Assembly: GCA_018334075.1 (NCBI GenBank)
Contig: JAGXSC010000078.1
Span: 1-64,000, forward strand
DNA: 64,000 bases
Direction of reading: 5' to 3'
Origin: Actinomycetota bacterium
GTDB lineage: Bacteria; Actinomycetota; Coriobacteriia; Anaerosomatales; UBA912
In this document: positions 45,127 to 54,842 of the stretch, piece after piece
Layout: every line of letters begins with the position of its first letter
Numbering within the stretch: position 1 is the first letter of the stretch
Notes under the pieces: model-generated
Databases searched by the model: none
What the model was told of the DNA's origin: nothing
What the model saw: the letters and a program-made list of their open reading frames with translations, nothing else
Made by a program: the position numbers and the translations under genes

Positions 45127-47598
45127 ATGCGTGTTCCAATGAAATGGCTATCCGAGTTCGTCGAGGTGAAAGTGCCCGTCGAGCGACTGGTTGATGTCCT
45201 GGAAAACACAGGAACTGCGGTTGCTGCCCTTCACAAGATAGGTGCCGACCTCGAAGGGGTTGTGGTTGGGCTTATCACCGCGAAGGAACGCCACCCTGAC
45301 GCCGATAAGCTGTGGGTGACAATGGTGGACGTTGGGGGAGAAGCAGGGCTACAGATTGTTTGTGGGGCTCAAAACTTCTCTGTGGGCGATCGTGTACCTG
45401 TTGCTGTGCCCGGAGTGGTTCTTCCAAACGGTCAGACCATCAAAAAGGCGAAGATACGCGGGATAGAAAGCTCGGGCATGAACTGCTCGGCGTCCGAGCT
45501 TGGAATTGGGCAGGATCAGGATGGAATTCTTATTTTGCCGCCTGATGCCCCGGTTGGCACCGCATTTAGTGATCACTATGCGCAATCCGATTTTGTTCTT
45601 GAGCTTGAGATAACTCCGAATCGGCCCGACTGCCTGTCTGTTATCGGAGTGGCCAGAGAGGTCGCTGCGGCCCTGGACTTACCGTTTCAAGCCCCAGCCA
45701 GCGCTCAATCCGAGAGTGCTTTGGGGGAGAGCGAGCCGGTGCATATCGAGATCGTTGATTCCGATTTATGCCCGAGGTACTGTGCGGCCTTGGTTCGTGG
45801 TGTCAAAGTTGGCCCCTCTCCTGAGTGGCTCGAACAGCGATTGACTGCAGTGGGTGTGCGCCCGATAAACAATGTTGTCGATATCACTAACTATGTGATG
45901 TTTGAGATGGGCCAACCCCTGCACGCTTTCGACCTGAAAAAGCTCTCTCGGCCAGATGGGCGTCCGCGGATTATTGTGCGCCGAGCTGAGAATGGAGAGC
46001 GCCTGAAGACGCTTGATGGAGTCGAAAGAAAACTGACAGATGATATGCTGGTCATATGTGATCCCGCTGGCCCGATTGCGCTGGCGGGCGTCATGGGGGG
46101 CGAAGCGACTGAGGTTTCAGGGACTACTGTAGATGTCCTGCTTGAGTCGGCGGCCTTCGATCCTGTGTCGATTTCAAAAACGTCGCGTACCCTAAATTTG
46201 CTCTCGGAGGCATCGACGCGCTTCGAACGAGGAGTGGACTCTTCGGCCTGTCTTGCTGTCCTGAGTCGAGCAGCCCAGTTGATGGCCGAAGTTTGTGGCG
46301 GAGAAATACATCTTGGGTTGTCCGACGCCCACCCAAAGGTGAGCCCTGCGCGGCGTATCGATCTTCGGGAGGGACAACTACACCGGATAACTGGCGCAGG
46401 TATATCTCTGACGGAGGCGGCGCAGATTCTTGAGAAGCTTGGGCTGACAGTCGAAATCGGTCCCGGCGTTTTACACGCACAGATACCTTCGTTTCGACCC
46501 GATCTTTCACGGGAGATCGATCTTGTCGAGGAGATTTTGAGGCTCTGGGGTATGGAGCGAGTATCTCCGACACTTCCGAAAGGGCGCGGCCGATTGGGCC
46601 GCTTGACTCCGTTCCAGGAATGGCGAGAGCGGGCTGGGGCTACACTTAGAGCCTCGGGGCTAAATGAGACCATGACTTACGTTTTTTGTGATCCTCGGGA
46701 CTTGGAGAGCGTGCGGTTTGAGCTTCCCCCCGGCGAAGTGCCGGTCAGGCTGCTCAATCCAATGTCTGAGGAACAGGCGGTATTGCGCAGATTGTTGCTG
46801 CCAGGCTTGCTTCGGTCAGTTTCATACAATCAAAGACGAGGAGTCACAGGAGTTCAGCTTTATGAGATAGCAAATATCTTTATCTCTGCCGAGGGCCGCC
46901 AGCTACCTAAGGAGCGAGAGGTTGTTGGAGCGGTTTTGGCTGGTCAGTGGCAACCGCCGGCTTGGCATGATCAGAAGATTACAGGTGGCACCAGCAAGGC
47001 CCAAACTGGCTGTGATCTACCGTCGGGCGGCGCGGCGCTCGGTTTTTTCGACGCCAAGGGTGTGATCGAGACACTGACAATGGATATGGGAACCGAATCA
47101 GTGAGCTTCCGTGCGGCACAGATCGCCTGGCTGCAGCCAGGTCGCTCGGCGGAGGTAGTTGTCGGCAGCGATGTCGTCGGCTGGCTTGGTGAGGTGCACC
47201 CCAAGGTTCTTGCCACTTTTGAGTGCAATGGCCCAGTTGTGGCTTTTGAGCTCTCGCTTGCGGCACTCATCAAACAGGCTCGTTCTGTGAAAAGATACAA
47301 AGGTATACCCAAATTTCCAGCTATAGAGATCGATGTCGCATTGGTGGTTCCTGTAACCCAGAGCGCCGAGAGTATTCGGCAGGCGATCGCGTCTTCTGCG
47401 GGCTCACTTCTCGAATCAGTGCGTTTGTTCGATGTGTTTTCGGGATACAACGTGCAGCCAGGATATAAAAGCCTTGCGTTCTCATTGTCGTATCGATCTG
47501 CAGACAGAACACTGACTGAAGAGGAGGTAAGGCCTGTTCACGACAGGATGCTTCGAAAGGTCGAAAAGGCTGTTGGCGCTAAACTGCGGGGAGCCTGA
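45127..47598 (+). CDS. pheT: Phenylalanyl-tRNA synthetase beta subunit
   Basis: 823 aa. tRNA-binding EMAP domain (VVVGLITAKERHPDADKLWV ... VCGAQNF), B3/B4 editing domain, B5 domain with LEITPNRPDCLSV and NVVDITNYVMFEMGQPLHAF, core and C-terminal FDX-ACB domain (KRYKGIPKFPAIEIDVALVV ... YRSADRTLTEEEV). 60 bases downstream of pheS. Confidence 0.97.
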   Translation: MRVPMKWLSEFVEVKVPVERLVDVLENTGTAVAALHKIGADLEGVVVGLITAKERHPDADKLWVTMVDVGGEAGLQIVCGAQNFSVGDRVPVAVPGVVLPNGQTIKKAKIRGIESSGMNCSASELGIGQDQDGILILPPDAPVGTAFSDHYAQSDFVLELEITPNRPDCLSVIGVAREVAAALDLPFQAPASAQSESALGESEPVHIEIVDSDLCPRYCAALVRGVKVGPSPEWLEQRLTAVGVRPINNVVDITNYVMFEMGQPLHAFDLKKLSRPDGRPRIIVRRAENGERLKTLDGVERKLTDDMLVICDPAGPIALAGVMGGEATEVSGTTVDVLLESAAFDPVSISKTSRTLNLLSEASTRFERGVDSSACLAVLSRAAQLMAEVCGGEIHLGLSDAHPKVSPARRIDLREGQLHRITGAGISLTEAAQILEKLGLTVEIGPGVLHAQIPSFRPDLSREIDLVEEILRLWGMERVSPTLPKGRGRLGRLTPFQEWRERAGATLRASGLNETMTYVFCDPRDLESVRFELPPGEVPVRLLNPMSEEQAVLRRLLLPGLLRSVSYNQRRGVTGVQLYEIANIFISAEGRQLPKEREVVGAVLAGQWQPPAWHDQKITGGTSKAQTGCDLPSGGAALGFFDAKGVIETLTMDMGTESVSFRAAQIAWLQPGRSAEVVVGSDVVGWLGEVHPKVLATFECNGPVVAFELSLAALIKQARSVKRYKGIPKFPAIEIDVALVVPVTQSAESIRQAIASSAGSLLESVRLFDVFSGYNVQPGYKSLAFSLSYRSADRTLTEEEVRPVHDRMLRKVEKAVGAKLRGA

Positions 47599-47625
47599 GT
47601 TTTCGGATATATGTATATAATTGAT

Positions 47626-47653
47626 AAAATATTACTTATAACTGTAATATTTT
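47626..47653. promoter_or_regulatory. Perfect inverted repeat upstream of argC, candidate ArgR operator
   Basis: AAAATATTAC (47626-47635) and GTAATATTTT (47644-47653) are perfect inverted copies around an 8-base spacer, in an AT-rich stretch unlike its surroundings. It sits 20 bases upstream of the -35 box of the arg operon. The operon encodes ArgR, which binds AT-rich 18-bp palindromes; the arms do not match the textbook ARG box exactly. A weak terminator for pheT is the alternative. Confidence 0.5.
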
Positions 47654-47672
47654 GCACAAATAAACAAAATTA

Positions 47673-47702
47673 TTGACAATGATGTTGCCCGGTGTGTAGT
47701 AT
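47673..47702 (+). promoter_or_regulatory. Promoter of the arginine operon
   Basis: Consensus TTGACA (47673-47678), 18-base spacer, TAGTAT (47697-47702), 50 bases before the argC start. Confidence 0.7.
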
Positions 47703-47751
47703 CTGAAGCTCACTTCACGGTATCGCTTTTGTGTGGGCAAGGAGCGCACTA

Positions 47752-48789
47752 ATGATGGATGTCGCAATCGTTGGCGCATCTGGTTATGCTGGAATCGAGT
47801 TGACTCGTATATTGGCGGGTCATCCTGACTTTCGCCTCGTGATGGTGACTTCTCACGCCGAAGCTGGCAGGCTCGTCTCGGAAGTCTATCCAAAACTCAC
47901 CACCTTGACTGATCTGCGCTACGAGGCGCCGGAAATTTCGCTTCTTGCGAGGCGTGCTCAGGTGGTGTTTCTGGCTGTTCCTCATAGCGTATCGATGGGT
48001 ATCGTTCCGGAATTATATAAAGCTGGCGCTGTAATCATCGATGCCTCCGCAGACTACCGGCTGAAAGACCCCAATAGTTATGAACGCTGGTACGGGACCG
48101 CTCATAGTAGTCCGGAGTTGTTGAGCCATGCTGTTTATGGATTGCCCGAGGTCGATCGATCCAGTTTGCCCGGCGCACAACTGATTGCTTGCCCTGGCTG
48201 TTACCCAACGGCAACTGCACTGGCCGCAGCACCAGCCTTGCAAGCAGGCATAGTTTCCGGAAACAGGATAATCGTCGATGCAAAGTCGGGTGTGTCGGGT
48301 GCAGGTAAAGAGGCTACGGCTATGACTCACTTTCCTGCTATCAATGAAACAGTTGCTGCTTACAAGGTTGGATCGCACAGGCATATTCCGGAAATGGAGC
48401 AGCAGCTCTCCATGCTCGCGCAAAGAAAGATGCAGGTAGCATTTACTCCACATCTAATCCCTATGACCCGAGGGCTTCTCTCAACCGTTTACATGGAGCT
48501 TTCCGAGCCCATGACCACGGAGGAAGTATTTGTTATGTATGAGGATCGCTATCGGGAAGAGCCTTTCATTACGATTTGCGAGCCTGGACAGATGCCGTCG
48601 ACTGGTGAGGTGAGCGGAACGAATCGAGCTCACATAGGAGTTACTTGCGATCCCTCCGGAGTAATCATAGTCACCTGTGCGATAGACAATCTAATCAAGG
48701 GAACCTCAGGGCAGGCTGTGCAGTGCGCGAACATCGCGCTTGGAATTGAAGAGACAACAGGGCTAAAAATGCTGGCCCCTGTGATATAG
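47752..48789 (+). CDS. argC: N-acetyl-gamma-glutamyl-phosphate reductase
   Basis: 345 aa. VAIVGASGYAGIELTRILAG is the NADP-binding motif; catalytic Cys in LIACPGCYPTATALA; KSGVSGAGKEA and SHRHIPEMEQQL follow. Third step of arginine synthesis. ATG 47752 (or 47755) with AAGGAG at 47739-47744; the longer GTG frame is not used. Confidence 0.96.
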   Translation: MMDVAIVGASGYAGIELTRILAGHPDFRLVMVTSHAEAGRLVSEVYPKLTTLTDLRYEAPEISLLARRAQVVFLAVPHSVSMGIVPELYKAGAVIIDASADYRLKDPNSYERWYGTAHSSPELLSHAVYGLPEVDRSSLPGAQLIACPGCYPTATALAAAPALQAGIVSGNRIIVDAKSGVSGAGKEATAMTHFPAINETVAAYKVGSHRHIPEMEQQLSMLAQRKMQVAFTPHLIPMTRGLLSTVYMELSEPMTTEEVFVMYEDRYREEPFITICEPGQMPSTGEVSGTNRAHIGVTCDPSGVIIVTCAIDNLIKGTSGQAVQCANIALGIEETTGLKMLAPVI

Positions 48790-48797
48790 GAGACGTT

Positions 48798-50018
48798 GTG
48801 GTGAAGGCATACTCGATCGACGCCATTACTGGTGGGATTCTTGCGCCAAAGGGGTTTTTGGCTTCAGGGATTGCAGCCGGATTAAAAAAGGGCGGAAAAC
48901 TGGATATAGCGCTTATCGATGCAGGACGTCCCGTTCCCGCCGCCGCCTTGTTTACCGCCAGCTCCATGGCGGCCGCTCCGGTCACTGTCTCTCGTGAAAA
49001 TGTATCATCAGGGCAGATCAGGGCAGTTATTGTTAATGCAGGAAACGCGAATGCGTGTACCGGAGAGAGGGGACTTGCCGATGCCAGGACTATGGCAGCG
49101 GTGACTGCCGAGGCGCTCGGTGACACTCCCGATCATATCCTGGTCGCCTCGACCGGAGTAATCGGCGTACCACTGCCTATCGATGTCGTGACCTCGGGTA
49201 TTCGTGTTGCTGCTTCCGAGTTAAGTTCGGACTCTGCATCGCAGGCAGCCCAGGCAATCATGACCACAGATACGACTGTCAAGGAATCTGCAGTTGCCGT
49301 GAACGTCGGCGGAGCTAGTTACCGTATAGGCGGCATGGCTAAGGGCAGTGGGATGATAATGCCGAACATGGCTACGATGCTCGGATTTCTTACCACAGAC
49401 GCGCCACTTACCCCTGATGCGTGTCGTAAGGCGCTTGAGGCGGCAAACTTTGTGACATTCAATCGGATATCCGTTGACGGCGAGACCTCTACTAACGATA
49501 TGGTTGTCCTGATGGCATCAGGAGCGCTGGAGGGTGAGCCAATCGATGTCGATCACTCTGCGTACCCCGCAATCGAAGCCGCTGTAACAAGAGTTTGCAT
49601 GGATCTTGCGCACATGGTCGTCAGGGACGGGGAGGGTGCAACACGCTTTGTTACAGTCGCTGTCCAAGGAGCACTCTCTGAGGCCGAGGCCGATGTCGTT
49701 GCCCGCTCGATCGCAAATTCGCCGCTCGTCAAGACTGCTATATTTGGTGGCGACGCGAACTGGGGCCGGGTTGCAATGGCAGTAGGTAAGGCGCCGGCGA
49801 CGATAGATCCATCACGACTGGAGATAACTTTTGCGGACATCACTACTTGTCGCAATGGCATGGCGGTTCCCTTCAGTGAAGAAGACGCTGCTGCCGCGTT
49901 GGCGCAAGAGGATATTACAATAATCGTCGACCTGCATCTCGGTACTGCTATGGCTACAGTTTGGACTTGCGACCTGTCTTATGAGTATGTGCGCATAAAT
50001 GGAGAGTATCGTTCTTGA
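48798..50018 (+). CDS. argJ: Bifunctional glutamate N-acetyltransferase / amino-acid acetyltransferase
   Basis: 406 aa. Autocleavage site with nucleophilic Thr at about 193 in MPNMATMLGF; IVNAGNANACTGERG forms the oxyanion region; C-terminal VHLGTAMATVWTCDLSYEYV-type end ('VDLHLGTA'). Makes the acetyl cycle self-sustaining. GTG 48798 or 48801 may be used. Confidence 0.96.
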   Translation: MVKAYSIDAITGGILAPKGFLASGIAAGLKKGGKLDIALIDAGRPVPAAALFTASSMAAAPVTVSRENVSSGQIRAVIVNAGNANACTGERGLADARTMAAVTAEALGDTPDHILVASTGVIGVPLPIDVVTSGIRVAASELSSDSASQAAQAIMTTDTTVKESAVAVNVGGASYRIGGMAKGSGMIMPNMATMLGFLTTDAPLTPDACRKALEAANFVTFNRISVDGETSTNDMVVLMASGALEGEPIDVDHSAYPAIEAAVTRVCMDLAHMVVRDGEGATRFVTVAVQGALSEAEADVVARSIANSPLVKTAIFGGDANWGRVAMAVGKAPATIDPSRLEITFADITTCRNGMAVPFSEEDAAAALAQEDITIIVDLHLGTAMATVWTCDLSYEYVRINGEYRS

Positions 50019-50056
50019 AAGTAGGTATAGAACAAATGTCGGAGAGGACCTGTCCA

Positions 50057-50941
50057 ATGACGGACATTCACCTAAAGGCATCAACTCTTACAGAGGCGCT
50101 TCCGTGGATCAAGCGAACCTGGGGCCGAACCATTGTCATCAAGTATGGCGGCTCGGCCATGACAGATCCTGTGCTGCGGGCTCACGTCGCAAGCGACATT
50201 GTGCTTATGAAGCTGGTTGGAATCAATCCGGTAATCGTCCACGGGGGAGGGCCTGATATCACAGCCTACATGGATCTCCTCGGTATGCCGGTTGAGTTTC
50301 AGGGTGGCTTGCGCGTGACATCCGATGCGGCCATGGAGATCGTCAAGATGGTGCTGGTCGGCAAGGTCAACAAAGAGCTTGTCTCTGCAATAAACATGCA
50401 CGGACGGCTTGCAGTTGGAATATCCGGAGAAGATGCCAATCTCATACAGGCCAATCAGCTTTCATCCGATCTGGGCCGCGTGGGCAACGTGACAAACATC
50501 GACACGACGGTCGTTTTCAATCTGATCGAAGACGGGTTCATTCCTGTGATCGCGACTGTTGCGACCGGCGAGGACGGCGGCTCATTTAATGTGAATGCTG
50601 ATGTAGTTGCCGGTAGACTGGCTGCGGATCTGGGCGCCGATAAAGTTATATTCCTGACAGACGTTGACGGGCTTTATGCCGACAGCGAGGACAAGGAAAC
50701 CCTTATCCGAAAGCTCAGCATCGAACAGGCCGAAGCGATGATAAGCGGCCGCAAAATTGGTGGAGGGATGATTCCCAAGGTGAGCGCCTGTGTCAGCGCC
50801 TTGCAAGCTGGTGTGAAACGCGCCCATATATTGAACGGTACGGTTCCACACGCATTGCTGCTTGAAGTCTATACCGAAGAGGGCGTTGGAACGATGATCA
50901 CCCCTGTCGAAGAACCCTGGCTTAAAGAGGAAGTAATCTAG
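50057..50941 (+). CDS. argB: Acetylglutamate kinase
   Basis: 294 aa amino-acid kinase. MTDIHLKASTLTEALPWI then VIKYGGSAM, VIVHGGGPDI, LVGKVNKELVSAI, GEDGGSFNVNADVVAG and MIPKVSACVSAL. ATG 50057 is chosen over TTG 50015 because GGAGAGG lies 9 bases upstream and it gives the family-typical N terminus. An N-terminal extension is therefore absent; arginine feedback via the N-terminal helix cannot be judged. Confidence 0.95.
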   Translation: MTDIHLKASTLTEALPWIKRTWGRTIVIKYGGSAMTDPVLRAHVASDIVLMKLVGINPVIVHGGGPDITAYMDLLGMPVEFQGGLRVTSDAAMEIVKMVLVGKVNKELVSAINMHGRLAVGISGEDANLIQANQLSSDLGRVGNVTNIDTTVVFNLIEDGFIPVIATVATGEDGGSFNVNADVVAGRLAADLGADKVIFLTDVDGLYADSEDKETLIRKLSIEQAEAMISGRKIGGGMIPKVSACVSALQAGVKRAHILNGTVPHALLLEVYTEEGVGTMITPVEEPWLKEEVI

Positions 50942-52149
50942 TGGGTCAGGAGTTCGAAAGAATAGCGGCGCTCGACTCGGCTGCACACATGAACACGTAC
51001 GCGCGCAAGCCCGTGCTGTTCGTGCGCGGTGAAGGGACTCGTTTGTTCGACGATCGAGGACGTGAATACGTGGATTTCATGAGCGGCATCGGGACTGTCA
51101 ATCTCGGCCACTCACATCCTGCGGTTATCGAAGCCGTGAAAAGACAAATCGAAAAGCTTACCCATGTGACGAACCTGTTTTATGTGGAGCATCGCGCCGA
51201 TCTGGCCTTTCAGATAAGCGAGCTTTTTGGCGGAGGCGCCAAGGTCTTTTTCTGCAACTCGGGTGCCGAGGCAATCGAGGGTGCGGTCAAGCTGGCTCGC
51301 AAGTGGGCATCGATACACAAAGGCCCCCAGGCACGCACCATTGTCACGGCGCATCGCTCGTTTCACGGCAGAACGCTGGCCTCTTTGGCGGCCACAGGGC
51401 AGGCCGACAAGAGGGATTCGTTTACCCCCGTCTCGCCGGGATTCGTGCATGTGGACCTCAATGACATCCATGCTCTGGAAGAGGTTGTGGACGAGAGTGT
51501 ATGTGCTGTGCTGCTCGAACCTGTACAGGGAGAAGGAGGAGTATTTCCCTGTGACCCAGAATATCTCTTTGAGGTTCGCGCGTTGTGCGACAAGCGGGAA
51601 GTCCTGCTGATCTTCGATGAGGTTCAGTGCGGGATCTATCGAACGGGACCTGTGTTCGCGCATCAATCAGCCATGATCAGGCCGCACATTATGACGCTAG
51701 CCAAAGCGCTTGGAAATGGGCTTCCGATAGGCGCCGTGGTCGCAGACGACTCCGTGGCTACGGCTTTCGGCCCCGGCGATCACGGGTCTACATTCGGAGG
51801 CGGACCTGTGGTGTGCGCGGCGGCTCGCGCGACGCTGGATGCACTGCATGAGGAGGATCTCGGGAGAAATGCTTCAACCTTGGGCGCCGTTTTGCATGAA
51901 GGTCTTTCCGAGATTATGGCCCGCACCGGTGAAATCGTGGAAGTGAGGCAGTCAGGACTGATGGTGGCCGCTGATCTGAAGCGACCAGTTGCCGCCGAGG
52001 TGGTCGCTCGGGCGCTGTCCGACGGACTGGTTCTCAACAATACCTCGCCTGTTACACTGAGGTTCTTGCCCCCGCTCTGTTGTGATTTGGCCGAAATCGA
52101 CATGATGCTTGACTACCTTGAGCAGGTATTGGTGGGTGGCAGGAGCTGA
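50941..52149 (+). CDS. argD: Acetylornithine aminotransferase
   Basis: 402 aa class III PLP transaminase. VDFMSGIGTVNLGHSHPAV, FFCNSGAEAIEGAVKLAR, SFHGRTLASLAATGQ, LIFDEVQCGIYRTG, and the PLP Lys in MTLAKALGNGLPIGAVV. GTG start at 50941 shares one base with the argB stop. Confidence 0.96.
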   Translation: MGQEFERIAALDSAAHMNTYARKPVLFVRGEGTRLFDDRGREYVDFMSGIGTVNLGHSHPAVIEAVKRQIEKLTHVTNLFYVEHRADLAFQISELFGGGAKVFFCNSGAEAIEGAVKLARKWASIHKGPQARTIVTAHRSFHGRTLASLAATGQADKRDSFTPVSPGFVHVDLNDIHALEEVVDESVCAVLLEPVQGEGGVFPCDPEYLFEVRALCDKREVLLIFDEVQCGIYRTGPVFAHQSAMIRPHIMTLAKALGNGLPIGAVVADDSVATAFGPGDHGSTFGGGPVVCAAARATLDALHEEDLGRNASTLGAVLHEGLSEIMARTGEIVEVRQSGLMVAADLKRPVAAEVVARALSDGLVLNNTSPVTLRFLPPLCCDLAEIDMMLDYLEQVLVGGRS

Positions 52150-53084
52150 TGGGAGGTTCGATGAAGGGTCGAGATTTACTCACCATGGCAGATCTTTCCG
52201 CCGAGGAGCTACGCCTCATTCTGGATCAAGCCACTCGGCAGAAGCGTGAGTGGGCGCAGGGCGACAGGAGACAAACCCATGCGGACAGCTCTGTGGCTCT
52301 CATATTTATGAAACCTTCGCTGCGCACACGTGTTTCCTTCGAAGTCGCTTGTCACAGGCTGGGGGCCTATCCTGTTGTATTGAGCGGCAGCGACAACGTG
52401 TTTTCTCGGGGCGAGAGCGTCTACGACTCGGTTAAAACGCTCGAGCGCTACGTGGATGCTATCTGTGTGCGAACCTTTCAGCACTCACAGGTCGATGCGC
52501 TGGCTGAAATCTCAAGAGCTCCGGTCATAAATATGCTCACCGACGACCATCATCCATGCCAGGGACTCGCCGATCTGCTGACAGTAGAGGAGCACTTCGG
52601 AAAGCTTTCCGGTCTCACCTTGGCGTACATAGGTGATGGGAACAACATGGCTAATACCTACATGCTTGCTGGAGCCATTGCTGGCATGAACGTTGTTATC
52701 GCCGTTCCAGCTGGGTATGAGCCTCCAGACGCGGTTGTGAGGCAAGCTCGTCTCCTCGGCAATAGCACAAAGGCGAGCATTCACCTGGTGCGAGATCCCC
52801 GCGAAGCGGTCCGCGGTGCAAACATTGTCGTAACGGATACCTGGACGTCGATGGGGCAGGAAGACGAGCGCGCAGATAGACTTCTGGCTTTTGCCGGGTA
52901 CTGCGTAGATGAGAGCATGATGAAACTCGCTGACCGTGACGCGGTATTCATGCATTGCCTGCCGGCGCACCGCGGGGAAGAGGTCACCGATGCAGTTTTG
53001 GATGGCTCTAACTCTCTGATTTTTGAGCAGGCAGAAAATCGCTTGCACGTACAGAAAGCGTTACTTTCACTGGTAATTGCCTAA
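52149..53084 (+). CDS. argF: Ornithine carbamoyltransferase
   Basis: 311 aa. Carbamoyl-phosphate motif FMKPSLRTRVSFEVA (STRT variant, here SLRT), HPCQGLADLLTVEEHFG, and the ornithine loop FMHCLPAHRGEEV. ATG 52149 overlaps argD by one base; ATG 52161 gives the more usual MKGRDLLTMADL start and has GGGAGG 4 bases upstream, so the true start is uncertain by 4 codons. Confidence 0.95.
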   Translation: MGGSMKGRDLLTMADLSAEELRLILDQATRQKREWAQGDRRQTHADSSVALIFMKPSLRTRVSFEVACHRLGAYPVVLSGSDNVFSRGESVYDSVKTLERYVDAICVRTFQHSQVDALAEISRAPVINMLTDDHHPCQGLADLLTVEEHFGKLSGLTLAYIGDGNNMANTYMLAGAIAGMNVVIAVPAGYEPPDAVVRQARLLGNSTKASIHLVRDPREAVRGANIVVTDTWTSMGQEDERADRLLAFAGYCVDESMMKLADRDAVFMHCLPAHRGEEVTDAVLDGSNSLIFEQAENRLHVQKALLSLVIA

Positions 53085-53129
53085 AGGCCTGATCGTTTTG
53101 TTGCGGGAAGAAGAAAGTGAAGTGATTTT

Positions 53130-53558
53130 ATGGGGAAGCGTGAAGAGCGACAGAGCCTGATAAAGGCGATTGTTCGAGAAGAGTTGATACGTACCCAGCG
53201 AGATCTTGTAGAGGGCCTAATGAGGCGAGGCCTAAACTGCACACAGGCGACCGTGTCGAGGGATATTTCCAACCTGGGCCTGCGCAAACTCCCCGAGGGG
53301 ATATATGTGCTCGCAGAAGATTTGCACCTTCAGCGTATGATCTCTGAGCTGGTGGTCGACGTTGTGCATAGTGGAAATTTAATGCTCGTCAAAGCTTCAC
53401 CAGGGACCGCTCCGGGAGTGGCGGCGGCAATGGACAAAGCCGAGCTTGCTGGGGTTCTCGGCAGTATAGCTGGAGACGATACCGTGCTTGTGATAGCCGA
53501 AAATGAGATTGAGGCCCAGCGACTAAAAGATCAGTTGTCGAAGTTTCGAGGGAAATAA
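53130..53558 (+). CDS. argR: Arginine repressor
   Basis: 142 aa. N-terminal winged helix (IVREELIRTQRDLVEGLMRR ... QATVSRDISNLGLRKLP) and C-terminal trimerisation/arginine-binding domain with GTAPGVAAAMDKAE and GSIAGDDTVLVIAE. Autoregulates and represses the operon in response to arginine, probably at the site before argC. Confidence 0.95.
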   Translation: MGKREERQSLIKAIVREELIRTQRDLVEGLMRRGLNCTQATVSRDISNLGLRKLPEGIYVLAEDLHLQRMISELVVDVVHSGNLMLVKASPGTAPGVAAAMDKAELAGVLGSIAGDDTVLVIAENEIEAQRLKDQLSKFRGK

Positions 53559-53608
53559 GCTTACCCAAAGGTCTGGGAACCCTAAAACTGGAAAGGACTT
53601 ACAAGAAT

Positions 53609-54832
53609 ATGGCTCGCGAGAAGTGTGTGTTGGCGTACTCGGGCGGACTGGATACTTCGGTCGCCATTCGCTGGATACAGGAAAACTTGGATATGGATGT
53701 CATTGCACTTGCCGTTGATGTGGGGCAAGAGCGTCAAGACTTGGAGTTCGTGCGCCAGAAGGCTCTAACTATCGGGGCTGTCGAATCGATTGTGAAGGAT
53801 GTCCGGGAGGAGTATGTCGCCGAATATCTAAGCAAGGCACTGAAGGCAAATGCGCTATATGAGAACAATTACCCCCTGGTAAGCGCGCTATCACGGCCGA
53901 TCATAGTCAAGCATCTGGTTGAGGAGGCCCATGCTCACAAGGCTCGTTATGTTGCACACGGCTGCACGGGCAAAGGTAATGACCAGGTTCGTTTTGAGGT
54001 GGGGGTCGCTTGCCTTGATCCAGAGCTGGAGATCGTTGCTCCGGTTAGGGAGTGGGAGCTAAAAACTCGAGATCAGGCTATGGAGTGGGCTCAAGCACGG
54101 GGAATTCCGGTGCCTACTACAAAAGAAAGCCCATACTCAATCGATGACAACCTTTGGGGTCGCGCCATCGAATGCGGCATACTTGAGGATCCCTGGGTAG
54201 AGCCTCCGCAGGACATATACTCTTTGACTGCGAATTCCGGTGATGCAAAGTGCGGCGATGCAGAGTATGTGACACTCACCTTCAATCAAGGCCTTCCCGT
54301 TGCGATCGATGGCACGGAAATGAGCTTTTTGGACGTTATCACTAACATGAACAAGCTTGCGGGGCGACATGGTTTCGGCAGGATAGACATGATTGAGAAC
54401 CGGCTTGTGGGAGTAAAATCTCGCGAGATATACGAGGTTCCAGGTGCGCTGGCGTTGATAAACGCGCACAAGGCACTTGAAGAGCTATGTCTGGAGCGTT
54501 CGGTGGCTCACTACAAGCTAGGCGTTGAGCAGAAGTGGGCGGAGCTCGTATATAACGGCATGTGGTTCTCTCCGCTAAAAGAAGCCCTCGACAGTTTTGT
54601 GGAAACAACGCAACAGCTAGTGACAGGTGATGTCAGAGTGAAGTTTTTCAATGGAAGCTGTGTTGTTGTCGGCCGCCGGAGTCCTTACTCCCTTTACGAC
54701 TATAAGCTTGCGACCTATGACGAGGCAGACTCCTTCGACCACACCGCTGCCAGGGGATTTGTGCAGCTACATGGCTTGCCGGCCAAGGTATGGGCGCAGC
54801 AGCGTAATCGAGCTCGAGTGGATGCGGATTGA
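53609..54832 (+). CDS. argG: Argininosuccinate synthase
   Basis: 407 aa. ATP pyrophosphatase motif LAYSGGLDTSVAIRW at the N terminus, DVGQERQDLEF, AHGCTGKGNDQVRFEV, and KESPYSIDDNLWGRAIE. ATG preceded by GGAAAGGA. Confidence 0.97.
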   Translation: MAREKCVLAYSGGLDTSVAIRWIQENLDMDVIALAVDVGQERQDLEFVRQKALTIGAVESIVKDVREEYVAEYLSKALKANALYENNYPLVSALSRPIIVKHLVEEAHAHKARYVAHGCTGKGNDQVRFEVGVACLDPELEIVAPVREWELKTRDQAMEWAQARGIPVPTTKESPYSIDDNLWGRAIECGILEDPWVEPPQDIYSLTANSGDAKCGDAEYVTLTFNQGLPVAIDGTEMSFLDVITNMNKLAGRHGFGRIDMIENRLVGVKSREIYEVPGALALINAHKALEELCLERSVAHYKLGVEQKWAELVYNGMWFSPLKEALDSFVETTQQLVTGDVRVKFFNGSCVVVGRRSPYSLYDYKLATYDEADSFDHTAARGFVQLHGLPAKVWAQQRNRARVDAD

Positions 54833-54842
54833 TGGGTGCTCA

